From Lachnospiraceae bacterium (lineage in GTDB: Bacteria; Bacillota; Clostridia; Lachnospirales; Lachnospiraceae), in assembly GCA_029219245.1 (NCBI GenBank), contig JAQXTA010000037.1:1-56250 (forward strand): 56,250 bases of DNA, given 5' to 3'. Shown here in pieces: positions 8,552 through 16,574 of this stretch. Position 1 is the stretch's first letter; each line of letters begins with the position of its first letter. The position numbers and the translations under genes were made by a program. Under the pieces are notes generated by a model. That model did no database searches and was not told where the DNA came from. It worked only from the letters and a program-made list of their open reading frames with translations.

Positions 8552-9031
8552 ATGGAAGAAAGAAAAACGATTTTTGATTATTTGGGGCAGATATTTATCA
8601 TATTTGGAATTACCATGGCAATTTTATGTGTTTTTTGTATTCTGTTCGGCGAAAGTGCAAAAGAATATTCGGGAATGTTTGCTTTCGGCAATGAAGGACT
8701 GAATGTTGCAACTATGGGACAGTTCTTTCTGGTTTCCATTTGTGTCGTAGGACTACGGTTCGTTTTCTTTACGGACGCCATTATTAAGAAAATGTCGGTA
8801 ACAGCCAGGACCGTATGGATGGTTAGCAGTGTGATTTTACTTATTACGGTATTCATTCTGGCATTTCATTGGTTTCCTGCCGATATGTGGGAGGCTTGGG
8901 CAATGTTTCTTATTTGTTTCGGAATTTGTTTTGCTATCAGCATGACGGTTACGATAATCAAGGAACGTATGGAAAACAGAAGAATGGAAGAAGCTCTGGA
9001 ACGGGTAAAAAAACAGAATGAGAAGAAATAG
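8552..9031 (+). CDS. DUF3021 four-pass membrane protein, likely LytTR partner
   Basis: The 159-residue protein has four hydrophobic segments (about residues 13-32, 49-68, 82-105, 112-135) and a charged cytosolic tail ending in lysines. DUF3021 proteins are regularly encoded beside short LytTR regulators in Firmicutes and are thought to act as membrane inhibitors or sensors for them. The start codon is one base after the regulator stop, which implies translational coupling. The protein has no catalytic motif that I can see. Confidence 0.85.
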   Translation: MEERKTIFDYLGQIFIIFGITMAILCVFCILFGESAKEYSGMFAFGNEGLNVATMGQFFLVSICVVGLRFVFFTDAIIKKMSVTARTVWMVSSVILLITVFILAFHWFPADMWEAWAMFLICFGICFAISMTVTIIKERMENRRMEEALERVKKQNEKK

Positions 9032-9063
9032 AGACAAAAACAGAAGGTGGGAGAGATAAGAAG

Positions 9064-9885
9064 ATGGGTAATATTGTAGAATTGTCAAATATCACACAAC
9101 GTTTTGGAGAAAAGGAAGTTCTAAAGGGAGTATCTCTGACGGTACAATCCGGTGAGATTGTAGGACTTTTAGGTCCTTCTGGTGCGGGAAAAACAACACT
9201 GATTAAAATTGTAACGGGACAGCTCCTTGCAACGGAAGGAAAAGTAAGGGTAGACAGCACAAGCAGGGAAATCGGTATGATGATGGATACCCTTGGTCTG
9301 TATGAGCGCCTATCCTGTTATGATAATTTGAAGCTGTTTGCCAAAATCTATCATATTCCGGATGACAGGATTGATGAGGTACTGCAGAAGGTAGGTCTGT
9401 CAGAGGCAAAGAAACGGCCGGTAGATAAGCTGTCTAAGGGTATGCGTGGCAGACTGGCACTTGCAAGAGCCATTATGCATGAACCGAAAATTTTATTTCT
9501 GGATGAACCAACAAGTGGGTTAGATCCTACAACAACCAATCAGATTCATGAACTGATTCTGGAAGAACAGACTAAAGGAATGACCATTTTTTTGACGACA
9601 CATAATATGGCGGAAGCGGAAAAGTTGTGTCAGCATGTGGCACTCTTGCATGAAGGCAATATTGTGGAATATGGAGAACCGAAGGAAATCTGCAGAAAAT
9701 ATAACCATCAGAAGAAATTACAAATACGCCTGTATGATGGAAAATATCTGGAGATAGCCAATAATAAAGGGGCGGCAGAAATTGTACAGGACTATCTGGC
9801 ACAGGAATTAATCGAAACCATTCATTCTACGGAACCCAATCTGGAAACGGTTTTTATGGAACTGACCGGAAGTGGATTAGAATAG
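9064..9885 (+). CDS. ABC transporter ATP-binding protein
   Basis: The 273-residue protein has Walker A GPSGAGKTT at about 37-45, the signature LSKGMRGRLALARA near 123, Walker B ILFLDEPTSGLDP near 143 and a switch histidine in FLTTHNMAEAEKL. The C-terminal extension after residue 215 is typical of CcmA/DrrA-like export ATPases. It should power the permease encoded next. Spacing to the DUF3021 gene is 32 bases with GGTGGGAG upstream, so it is likely the third gene of one operon. Confidence 0.93.
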   Translation: MGNIVELSNITQRFGEKEVLKGVSLTVQSGEIVGLLGPSGAGKTTLIKIVTGQLLATEGKVRVDSTSREIGMMMDTLGLYERLSCYDNLKLFAKIYHIPDDRIDEVLQKVGLSEAKKRPVDKLSKGMRGRLALARAIMHEPKILFLDEPTSGLDPTTTNQIHELILEEQTKGMTIFLTTHNMAEAEKLCQHVALLHEGNIVEYGEPKEICRKYNHQKKLQIRLYDGKYLEIANNKGAAEIVQDYLAQELIETIHSTEPNLETVFMELTGSGLE

Positions 9886-9943
9886 CTGTGGCAGAAAAGA
9901 ACAAAAGATAGAAATAAATATGAGAAGAGAGGGAAAAAAGCAT

Positions 9944-10639
9944 ATGTGCAATATAACAGCCATTTTTCAAAAGCAGATAAAGGATACCTTTAAAAATAAA
10001 ACCATATTAATTCAATTTATTATGTTTCCGCTGATAGCAATCATTATGGAAAAAACAGTGACCATTGAAAATATGCCGGATAACTATTTCGTAAATTTGT
10101 TTGCCAGTATGTACCTTGGTATGGCACCGCTTACCAGTATGGCATCCATTATTTCCGAAGAAAAGGAAAAGAATACTTTGCGGGTTCTGATGATGTCACA
10201 GGTAAAGCCGATGCAGTATCTGATTGGAACCGGTAGTTATATCTTTTCAATATGTATGTTGGGAGCTTGTGTTCTTGGATTGACGGGGACTTACCGGGGA
10301 AGGGAACTGGCGGCTTTCCTTGGCATAATGGCAGTCGGTATTCTGGCATCCTTGCTGATGGGTGCGGCGATTGGCACATGGAGTCACAACCAGATGTCAG
10401 CAACATCCCTTACCATTCCGATTATGTTTATCTTTTCGTTTCTTCCAATGCTGTCCATGTTTAATAAAATGATTGAGAAGATAGCACGAATAATCTATTC
10501 CGGACAGATTTATATCTGGATGAACCAACTGGGTTCCAAGCCGGAAGTGAGTCTGGAAATGGTGGCAGTTATCGTAGTTAATATGGCAGTAGCTCTCATC
10601 TTTTTTGCCTATGCCTATAAAAAAAGCGGACTGGCATAA
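9944..10639 (+). CDS. ABC-2 type transporter permease
   Basis: The protein of about 231 residues has six hydrophobic segments and the ABC-2 pattern: a first helix after a short basic N-terminus, then ISEEKEKNTLRVLMMSQVKPMQYLIG before the middle helices, and a last helix near the end. It would form the membrane channel for the ATPase just upstream; the substrate is unknown. I prefer ATG 9944 because GAGAGGG lies about ten bases before it; ATG 9920 is in frame and would add eight residues. The stop codon sits in the loop of the terminator hairpin at 10627-10649. Confidence 0.88.
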   Translation: MCNITAIFQKQIKDTFKNKTILIQFIMFPLIAIIMEKTVTIENMPDNYFVNLFASMYLGMAPLTSMASIISEEKEKNTLRVLMMSQVKPMQYLIGTGSYIFSICMLGACVLGLTGTYRGRELAAFLGIMAVGILASLLMGAAIGTWSHNQMSATSLTIPIMFIFSFLPMLSMFNKMIEKIARIIYSGQIYIWMNQLGSKPEVSLEMVAVIVVNMAVALIFFAYAYKKSGLA

Positions 10640-10660
10640 AGCCGGTCCGTAGTTTGTTTT
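10621..10660. terminator. Bidirectional terminator between convergent genes
   Basis: CGGACTGGC (10627-10635) pairs with GCCGGTCCG (10641-10649). The plus strand continues into a T-rich tail. The minus strand reads into seven T residues (the A run at 10619-10625), which suits the minus-strand gene downstream. The permease stop codon lies in the loop. Confidence 0.75.
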
Positions 10661-10928
10661 ATTTGCCTGCATCCTGCGTATCATCAAATTGATGTAAGTT
10701 CTCCTCTTTACGCTGCTTTAAAATACCCGAGAACCAGATAAAAATCCAGGCAAGAATTGGCAGAGCAATTGTCAAAAACAGACAGGCAGAAAACAGTTTG
10801 TCTGAACCCGGGAAATGAAGACAGGCAGCGATTAAGGTAAAAATATACAGGCACACTAATAAAATGACACAAACAAGTGCTGCAACCTGTTTTGATGTTT
10901 TTTTCTTTTTTGCATTCTCTGTATTCAT
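10659..10928 (-). CDS. Small two-pass membrane protein
   Basis: The 89-residue protein has a lysine-rich N-terminus (ENAKKKKTSK), two hydrophobic helices (about residues 15-35 and 43-66) and a charged, glutamine- and aspartate-rich tail. I do not recognise the family. Its start lies 15 bases from the stop of the next minus-strand gene upstream, with AAAGGAG before it, so the two are probably co-transcribed. It converges on the ABC permease gene across a shared terminator. Confidence 0.65.
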   Translation of the reverse strand: MNTENAKKKKTSKQVAALVCVILLVCLYIFTLIAACLHFPGSDKLFSACLFLTIALPILAWIFIWFSGILKQRKEENLHQFDDTQDAGK

Positions 10929-10943
10929 AGAATTTCAGCTCCT

Positions 10944-11768
10944 TTAAAAGCGGATATTATCAAAAAAGGCTTCCAGATAAATCGGTTCATTTCCTTTGTA
11001 AATAGCAAAACGCTGTGGAAAATTGGAATCTGTGGAATCAATGGAATTTAAAATCTGTAGACTGTATTCCTGCAGCTCCGGAGTAGATCTTAATAACTGG
11101 GAAAAACTCTCCAGAATTTCCATAACGGAAAGGGTATCTACAGGTCCATCGCCATGTTTGGCTTTAATCAGTTTTTCAAAAGCTTCTTTCATATGGTTGA
11201 CGCCGGGCAGATACTTTCCGATTTCATGGTTGGCAACTGCAACAGGTTCCAGTAGTTTATTATAAGCCGAACCATCAGGAAGGCGGATTTCTTTGTGATC
11301 GCATGTGCCAAAATCCAGACGATAAAGAATATTTCCTTCCGCATAAAAGAAATAGTTGTCATTCAGTCCCATGGGTGCCATTCCGCCGATTCGGGAAGAA
11401 GGATCCTTATAGCCATCCGGCCATGGGAGCTGCATATGGTCATAATTTAGTAAGACACAGTAACAGTCAAAATCATTTGCTCCGTAAAATTTTTTAAAAA
11501 TAGTTGTTTTTTCTTCAAAATGTATCGTGGCATAACGCTGAAGTTCATTCCAGAATTGCTTTGGTTCCATATTCTGATTTTCTTCCTGAATAGAAGAGGT
11601 ATCTAACAGTTTAATCTGTTCACAGTAATAATCGATTATGTTATGCATTTTTTCATATAAGGCAGTCTTGGACTTAAATAAGGCATCCGAATAATTTTCC
11701 TTGTCCCGGCTTTTCACTGTAATTTCCGGCTTTAAATCGGTGGTCATACTTAGGGGATTAAAGGTCAT
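10944..11768 (-). CDS. Hypothetical protein, 274 residues
   Basis: The ATG at 11768 has AGGAG eight bases upstream on the minus strand; an in-frame ATG at 11831 adds 21 residues but has no ribosome site. The protein is soluble, with no signal peptide. It has a helical first half (LFKSKTALYEKMHNIIDYYCEQIKLL), a central segment with tryptophan- and tyrosine-rich strands (PWPDGYKDPSSRIGGMAPMG) and a helical C-terminus. I do not recognise a domain or catalytic motif. The start faces that of the beta-mannosidase gene across a 246-base region, so both could share regulation. Confidence 0.7.
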   Translation of the reverse strand: MTFNPLSMTTDLKPEITVKSRDKENYSDALFKSKTALYEKMHNIIDYYCEQIKLLDTSSIQEENQNMEPKQFWNELQRYATIHFEEKTTIFKKFYGANDFDCYCVLLNYDHMQLPWPDGYKDPSSRIGGMAPMGLNDNYFFYAEGNILYRLDFGTCDHKEIRLPDGSAYNKLLEPVAVANHEIGKYLPGVNHMKEAFEKLIKAKHGDGPVDTLSVMEILESFSQLLRSTPELQEYSLQILNSIDSTDSNFPQRFAIYKGNEPIYLEAFFDNIRF

Positions 11769-11898
11769 AACGATTTCTCCTGTTCTTTTGAAATTTACTA
11801 TAAACATACCATATTTCATGCAAGAATACAATTTTTTTATATAGACATTCTTTCTTGTCAGTCTTGTCCGTTCATTGTCGGTTTTCGTGAAATGGATA

Positions 11899-11927
11899 GT
11901 GACAAAATGATAGAAATAGCTTATGAT
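11899..11927 (+). promoter_or_regulatory. Promoter of the beta-mannosidase gene
   Basis: GTGACA (11899-11904) and TATGAT (11922-11927) are 17 bases apart and each matches the consensus at five of six positions. The expected start of transcription is near 11934, immediately before two palindromes. Confidence 0.55.
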
Positions 11928-11936
11928 TAAGAAAAG

Positions 11937-11981
11937 TTTAGCTAAAAGAATGTGGAAAAGACTAATATTTAGCTAAAAGAA
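11937..11981. repeat. Twin palindromes, candidate operators for the beta-mannosidase gene
   Basis: TTTAGCTAAAAGAA occurs at 11937-11950 and again at 11968-11981. Each copy contains the perfect 10-bp palindrome TTTAGCTAAA. The copies are 31 bases apart, about three helical turns, and lie just downstream of the expected transcription start. That position suits a repressor. No regulator gene is adjacent. Confidence 0.55.
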
Positions 11982-12014
11982 GAAAATACTTTCGCAGAAA
12001 GAGAGGGTAGAAGG

Positions 12015-14516
12015 ATGGAGAGAATGATTATCAGGGAAAACTGGCAGATGCGGATTATCGGTGAGAATGTATATGGCATATCAGAAGAATGGATGGATGT
12101 TAAAGTACCGTGTTCTGTTTACAGCAATCTATTAGAAAAAGAACTGATGCCGGATCCCTATTATGGTATGAATGAGTTAAAGGCACTGAAGCTGATGGAA
12201 CAGGATTTTGGCTTTCAGACCAAATTTATGTTAACTAAAGAACAATTGGAGATGGATTTTTTGCTGCTTCGGTTTGATGGAATCGATACGTTAGCAGATG
12301 TTTATTTGAATGATGTCTTTTTGGGACATTGTGACAACATGCACCGTATCTGGGAATTTGATATTCTGGAAGCGGCAAAAGAAGGAGAAAACCAACTCCG
12401 GATTATGTTGTTTTCTCCGACAAGATTTATTGCACAGGAAAATGAAAAGGTATATACCGGCGGTTCCGCAGAATGTATGGAAGGCTTTCCACATCTTAGG
12501 AAGGCACATTGCATGTTTGGCTGGGACTGGGGACCGAGATTGCCCGATGCAGGAATTTTTCGGGATGTTTTCATTCTTTATGGAAAAAAGGCACGTATCG
12601 AGCAAGTTTACATAACTCAAAAGTGGAATACGGAAGAAGTTATAGCATGCCAGGATATGGTAACGGTTGGTTTTGATGTGACAGTAGAAAGCTTTACGGA
12701 TTGGAACGGTACGGAAGACGGACTGGTTTATAAAACGGCACTTTATGATCCGGAGGACAACCTGCTTGCAATAAAATCTTCCGCAACCGATGAGGACTGG
12801 GATAGCATTCTCGTAGAGAATCCTCAGAGATGGTGGCCGAACGGTTACGGAAAGCAACCGCTTTATACGGTAGAGGTGCTTCTGGAGGATACTGAGGGCA
12901 GACAGCTGGATTCCTATGTCAGAAGAATCGGACTTCGTACAATGACGGTAAACCGGGAGAAAGATGAATGGGGTGAATGTTTTGCACATGAGGTAAACGG
13001 TGTTAAAATCTTTGCCATGGGAGCAGACTATATTCCGGAAGATAATCTTTTATCCAGAGTAACCAAAGAGCGTACCAGAAAGCTTCTGGAAGAGGCTGCG
13101 GAGGCACACCACAACTGTATTCGGGTGTGGGGAGGAGGTTATTATCCGGATGACTGGTTTTTTGATGCCTGTGATGAACTGGGGCTTATCGTATGGCAGG
13201 ATTTTATGTTCGCCTGCGCTTCCTATGAACTGGATGATGATTTTGAACGAAATGTGAGTGCGGAAATCCGAGATAACGTCAGAAGAATCCGCCATCATGC
13301 CTGCCTTGGACTGTGGTGTGGCAACAACGAAATGGAAACACAGACTTTGGATAAAGCCTGGAAACCATCCGTCAAACAGAAATACGATTATATTAAGTTG
13401 TATGAATATATCATTCCGAAGCTTTTGGAAGAAGAGGACCCGGCAACGTTCTACTGGCCGTCTTCTCCGTCTTCCGGAGGAAATTATGACAATCCATGGG
13501 ATGAAAACCGAGGTGATACCCATTACTGGGATGTATGGCATGGAAACAAGCCGTTTACCGAGTACCGGAAATTCTATTTCCGCTATTTGTCTGAGTTTGG
13601 CTTTCAGTCTTTCCCATGCTTAAAAACAGTGGAAACCTTTACAACACCGGAGGACAGAAATATATTTTCCCGCGTGATGGAAATGCACCAGCGTAACCGG
13701 GCAGCAAACGGTAAGATTCTGGATTATTTGTCAGCAACTTACCTTTATCCGGCAAACTTTGAAATGTTGCTTTATGCATCTCAGCTGTTACAGGCGGATG
13801 CCATCCGGTACGGAATCGAGCACTTCAGACGGCACCGCGGCAGATGCATGGGAACGGTAGTGTGGCAGTTAAACGATATCTGGCCCGTAGCTTCATGGGC
13901 AAGCATTGATTATTACGGCAGATGGAAGGCATTGCATTATGCGGAAAAAAGAGCGTTTGCTCCGGTCATGATTTCCTGCGAGGAAATCGGAGAACTGAGC
14001 GAAAGACCATTCTGTATTGCGCAGCCTGCACCCATTGAGAAATCCGCCAGACTGCATGTGGCAAATGAAACAATGGAAGAGGTTACCGGCATCGTGAAGT
14101 GGGAGCTTAGAAATCCGGACAGCAGCATCTTAGAATCCGGCGAGGAGAAGATAACAATTCCGGCACTGGATGGAATCTGGCTGGAAAAGCAGGATTTTTC
14201 TTCCTATGATGAACTGGCCGTATATTTCAGTTATGCGTTCCTTATAGACAACAGGGTAGTATCGGAAAACACCTGTCTGTTTACGGCACCGAAGCATTTC
14301 CGGTTTGAGAATCCAAAGCTTCGTTATCGCAGAGAAGGCGATGTGATTATTGTTTCTGCACAAGCTTATGCCAAGAATGTGGAAATCCAGGGAATTGACG
14401 GTGATGTAAAGTTATCTGACAACTTCTTTGATATGAATGCCGGAGAAAAGAGAGTAACGATTCTGGAGGGAGATGCGAAAGACTTTTCTTTAAAATCGGT
14501 ATACGATATACGGTAA
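12015..14516 (+). CDS. Beta-mannosidase, glycoside hydrolase family 2
   Basis: The 833-residue protein follows the GH2 beta-mannosidase plan: a jelly-roll domain (about 1-180) with HCMFGWDWGPRLPDAG, immunoglobulin-like domains, and a TIM barrel from about 300. The acid/base glutamate is E439 in LWCGNNEMETQ and the nucleophile is E527 in YLSEFGFQSFP. RVWGGGYYPDDWFFDACDELGLIVWQDFMFACASY is also typical (positions about 368-403). It should remove beta-1,4-mannose units from the ends of mannan oligosaccharides or N-glycan cores. There is no signal peptide, so it acts in the cytosol on imported oligosaccharides. No transporter gene is adjacent. The ATG at 12015 follows GAGAGGG. Confidence 0.94.
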   Translation: MERMIIRENWQMRIIGENVYGISEEWMDVKVPCSVYSNLLEKELMPDPYYGMNELKALKLMEQDFGFQTKFMLTKEQLEMDFLLLRFDGIDTLADVYLNDVFLGHCDNMHRIWEFDILEAAKEGENQLRIMLFSPTRFIAQENEKVYTGGSAECMEGFPHLRKAHCMFGWDWGPRLPDAGIFRDVFILYGKKARIEQVYITQKWNTEEVIACQDMVTVGFDVTVESFTDWNGTEDGLVYKTALYDPEDNLLAIKSSATDEDWDSILVENPQRWWPNGYGKQPLYTVEVLLEDTEGRQLDSYVRRIGLRTMTVNREKDEWGECFAHEVNGVKIFAMGADYIPEDNLLSRVTKERTRKLLEEAAEAHHNCIRVWGGGYYPDDWFFDACDELGLIVWQDFMFACASYELDDDFERNVSAEIRDNVRRIRHHACLGLWCGNNEMETQTLDKAWKPSVKQKYDYIKLYEYIIPKLLEEEDPATFYWPSSPSSGGNYDNPWDENRGDTHYWDVWHGNKPFTEYRKFYFRYLSEFGFQSFPCLKTVETFTTPEDRNIFSRVMEMHQRNRAANGKILDYLSATYLYPANFEMLLYASQLLQADAIRYGIEHFRRHRGRCMGTVVWQLNDIWPVASWASIDYYGRWKALHYAEKRAFAPVMISCEEIGELSERPFCIAQPAPIEKSARLHVANETMEEVTGIVKWELRNPDSSILESGEEKITIPALDGIWLEKQDFSSYDELAVYFSYAFLIDNRVVSENTCLFTAPKHFRFENPKLRYRREGDVIIVSAQAYAKNVEIQGIDGDVKLSDNFFDMNAGEKRVTILEGDAKDFSLKSVYDIR

Positions 14517-14520
14517 AAAT

Positions 14521-14562
14521 AAAAACCCCTGACATACGCCGTTGCATGTCAGGGGCTTTTTT
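14521..14562 (+). terminator. Terminator of the beta-mannosidase gene
   Basis: AAACCCCTGACAT and ATGTCAGGGG pair with at least ten GC-rich base pairs, followed by CTTTTTT. A weaker second hairpin, GATAAG and CTTATC with a TTTT tail, follows at about 14571-14592. Confidence 0.9.
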
Positions 14563-14620
14563 AGGGGAGGATAAGTATTTCCTTATCTTTTGACTATTAA
14601 CAGTATGACCGGATTTTTTG

Positions 14621-14641
14621 TTTCTATACACCGTATAGAAA
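14621..14641. promoter_or_regulatory. Palindrome just upstream of the SEC-C gene promoter
   Basis: TTTCTATAC (14621-14629) and GTATAGAAA (14633-14641) are perfect inverted repeats around ACC. They end five bases before the -35 box at 14647, a usual place for an operator or activator site. Confidence 0.45.
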
Positions 14642-14646
14642 AATAA

Positions 14647-14675
14647 TTTACTTTTTCTACAAAATGTAGTACACT
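14647..14675 (+). promoter_or_regulatory. Promoter of the SEC-C protein gene
   Basis: TTTACT (14647-14652) and TACACT (14670-14675) are 17 bases apart. The expected start site is near 14682, about 50 bases before the ATG at 14734. This rules out the in-frame ATG at 14677. Confidence 0.55.
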
Positions 14676-14733
14676 AATGACGTATCAACAAGATATTGAT
14701 ATACGAATACAGGATAAAAGGTGGTATTTTAAA

Positions 14734-15240
14734 ATGGCATTATTAAAAAAATGGCGTGATATGGCTTATTCCGAAACAGCCAATAAAGGAGATTTACAGA
14801 GATTATGGTCTGCTTATTTTTTGAAGGAAAAAGAAATTTATGCAGAACTTCTGAAAAATCCGGATGAAGTAGTCGAAGGAACGGTCAAAGAGTTAGCTGA
14901 GAAATACAATATTGATATTATGACTATGGTAGGTTTCTTGGATGGTATCAATGACAGCCTGAAGGAAGCAAATCCAATTGAAGAGATGGAAGAAGATACC
15001 AAGGTAAATCTTGGCTTTGATAAAGCCCTTCTTTACAAAAATATGGTAGCAGCCGGTGCTGACTGGTTATACAATCTGGAAGAGTGGAACGATATTTTTG
15101 ACGAAGAAACAAGGAAGAGTCTTTACAAAGAGCAGAAGGAGTCAACAACTATCCACAAGGCACCTAAGGTATACCCGAATGATCCATGTCCTTGCGGAAG
15201 TGGTAAGAAGTACAAAAAATGCTGTGGAAAAAATGCGTAA
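14734..15240 (+). CDS. SEC-C motif protein
   Basis: The ATG at 14734 follows AAGGTGG; the upstream ATG at 14677 would add 19 residues but lies at the expected transcription start. The 168-residue protein has a helical N-terminal part (about 1-145) and ends with a SEC-C zinc motif, DPCPCGSGKKYKKCCGKN. SEC-C tails coordinate one zinc and in SecA help binding to SecB or ribosomes; in stand-alone proteins the role is usually not known. Its last bases overlap the next gene by 22 bases, so the two are likely translated together. Confidence 0.85.
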   Translation: MALLKKWRDMAYSETANKGDLQRLWSAYFLKEKEIYAELLKNPDEVVEGTVKELAEKYNIDIMTMVGFLDGINDSLKEANPIEEMEEDTKVNLGFDKALLYKNMVAAGADWLYNLEEWNDIFDEETRKSLYKEQKESTTIHKAPKVYPNDPCPCGSGKKYKKCCGKNA

Positions 15241-15839
15241 AGAATAATTTCATATTATTATTAACAGCCTGCTTAACATTTGGTGCGATAGCCGGTAATA
15301 TGGGAGAACAAGGCAGTACGCAGCAGCTTACATCTTCTGCCTACCGCGTGGAAGAAATTGCAGTAGAGGAAGAAAATTCTTATGATATTGCAACGGTAGC
15401 AATGGCTGTCCGCGACAAACAGACGGTTTCCGGTAATGCAACAGGGACGGTTTCCGGCAATACGACAGAAGGAAACAGACTGACGGCAGATGTTCTGGCT
15501 GTTTTGGAGCAGATAAATCGGGAGAGAAAGGCAGTCGGTTTAGCGGAACTTGTCTGGGATGATGAACTGGCGGCGGCAGCAGATGTGCGCGCAAAAGAAA
15601 TTACGGTTTCTTTTTCCCATACCAGGCCAAATGGCAGTGAGTGGTGGACGGTAAATGAGAAGGCAGTCTATGGTGAGAACCTCGCGAAAGGCTATCAAAA
15701 TGCGGAAAGCGTTATGAAAGCCTGGATGGATTCACCGGAGCATAAGGATAATATTTTGTATCCGGGATTCCGTAAAGTAGGAATTGCTGTTTATAAATTC
15801 GGTGAACAATGGTATTGGGCACAGGAATTTGGATATTAA
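15219..15839 (+). CDS. Secreted CAP-domain (SCP-like) protein
   Basis: The 206-residue protein starts inside the SEC-C gene. It has a signal peptide (basic N-terminus, then FILLLTACLTFGAIA, about residues 10-25). A low-complexity linker with two VSGN repeats (TVSGNATGTVSGN, about 67-79) leads to a CAP domain (about 85-206) with HTRPNG, YGENLAKG and WMDSPEHKDNILYPGFRKVGIAVY. CAP domains bind lipids or peptides at the cell surface; catalysis is not expected from the sequence. VSGN repeats are a frequent spacer in secreted Lachnospiraceae proteins. The overlap with the SEC-C gene suggests coupled translation. Confidence 0.88.
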   Translation: MLWKKCVKNNFILLLTACLTFGAIAGNMGEQGSTQQLTSSAYRVEEIAVEEENSYDIATVAMAVRDKQTVSGNATGTVSGNTTEGNRLTADVLAVLEQINRERKAVGLAELVWDDELAAAADVRAKEITVSFSHTRPNGSEWWTVNEKAVYGENLAKGYQNAESVMKAWMDSPEHKDNILYPGFRKVGIAVYKFGEQWYWAQEFGY

Positions 15840-15953
15840 AGGAATTTAAAAAATTCTCTTTACTTATTTGATTTTTTGGAATAAAATACGGATAGAGCAG
15901 AAAAACTGCATATAATAAATAATACAATATAAATAACACATGGAAGAGAAGAG

Positions 15954-16170
15954 TAGGATGCGGAACGTATCAGAGAGAGGTATATATTGCTGAAAGTACC
16001 TTTACCGGAAACATTTGAAAACTAACTCTGAGTGGCCCCAATCCGGTCCGGTGACTCCGTTATCGTCGAATGAGAGGTCTTGATAAGTCGTCATAGGCGC
16101 ACAGGGCAAGCAGGGTGGAACCGCGTGAATACGTCCCTTACATTGCAGATGCAGTGTGAGGGACTTTTTT
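15954..16170 (+). promoter_or_regulatory. T-box leader (threonine) with terminator
   Basis: The T-box sequence AGGGTGGAACCGCG is at 16112-16125. Stem I features include AGAGAGAGG at about 15972-15980. An ACT triplet followed by A, at about 16020-16023 after TTGAAA, is a candidate threonine specifier. The terminator arms are GTCCCTTACATTGC (16133-16146) and TGCAGTGTGAGGGAC (16150-16164), followed by six T. Uncharged tRNA-Thr should stabilise the antiterminator and allow transcription of the small membrane protein gene and thrS downstream. Class and position are clear; the specifier assignment is inference. Confidence 0.92.
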
Positions 16171-16216
16171 ATGTGATGGGAAAATGCACATATGTGGTGA
16201 GAAAGGATGGAGAAGA

Positions 16217-16510
16217 ATGGAGAATCTGAGAACAACATGGAATGAAGTAAAAGAAACTACCACAACTTTTTTTAAGAGGGAATTTGTCACAACAGGAAAA
16301 GAATGTTTCCTGGCAGGCATTTGTCTTGTACTGTTTGGTACTGTTATTGGTCTGGTATGCGCCCCGCTTACCAGGGGAATTAATATTACATTGTGGAGCC
16401 ATAACGGCAATAACAATGGAAATAACCAGAATGGCAGTACTTCTGACAAACAGGAGGACGCCGAAGAAATATCTAAGCATCACAAAAAGGTAAAAGTAAA
16501 CAGGCAATAA
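16217..16510 (+). CDS. Small membrane protein between T-box and thrS
   Basis: The 97-residue protein starts at ATG 16217 after GGAGAAG; the in-frame ATG at 16184 lies only 14 bases past the terminator. It has a charged N-terminus, a threonine run (ETTTTFF), one hydrophobic helix (about residues 31-53, CFLAGICLVLFGTVIGLVCAPL) and a hydrophilic tail rich in asparagine, glycine and lysine. I do not recognise the family. It lies between the threonine T-box and thrS with no promoter or terminator in between, so it should be made when charged tRNA-Thr is scarce. Confidence 0.7.
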   Translation: MENLRTTWNEVKETTTTFFKREFVTTGKECFLAGICLVLFGTVIGLVCAPLTRGINITLWSHNGNNNGNNQNGSTSDKQEDAEEISKHHKKVKVNRQ

Positions 16511-16574
16511 ACTGAGAATAAGAAAGCCATGAAAATAAGGAATTAAGATAAGAAAAAGATAAGGAGATAAGAAA

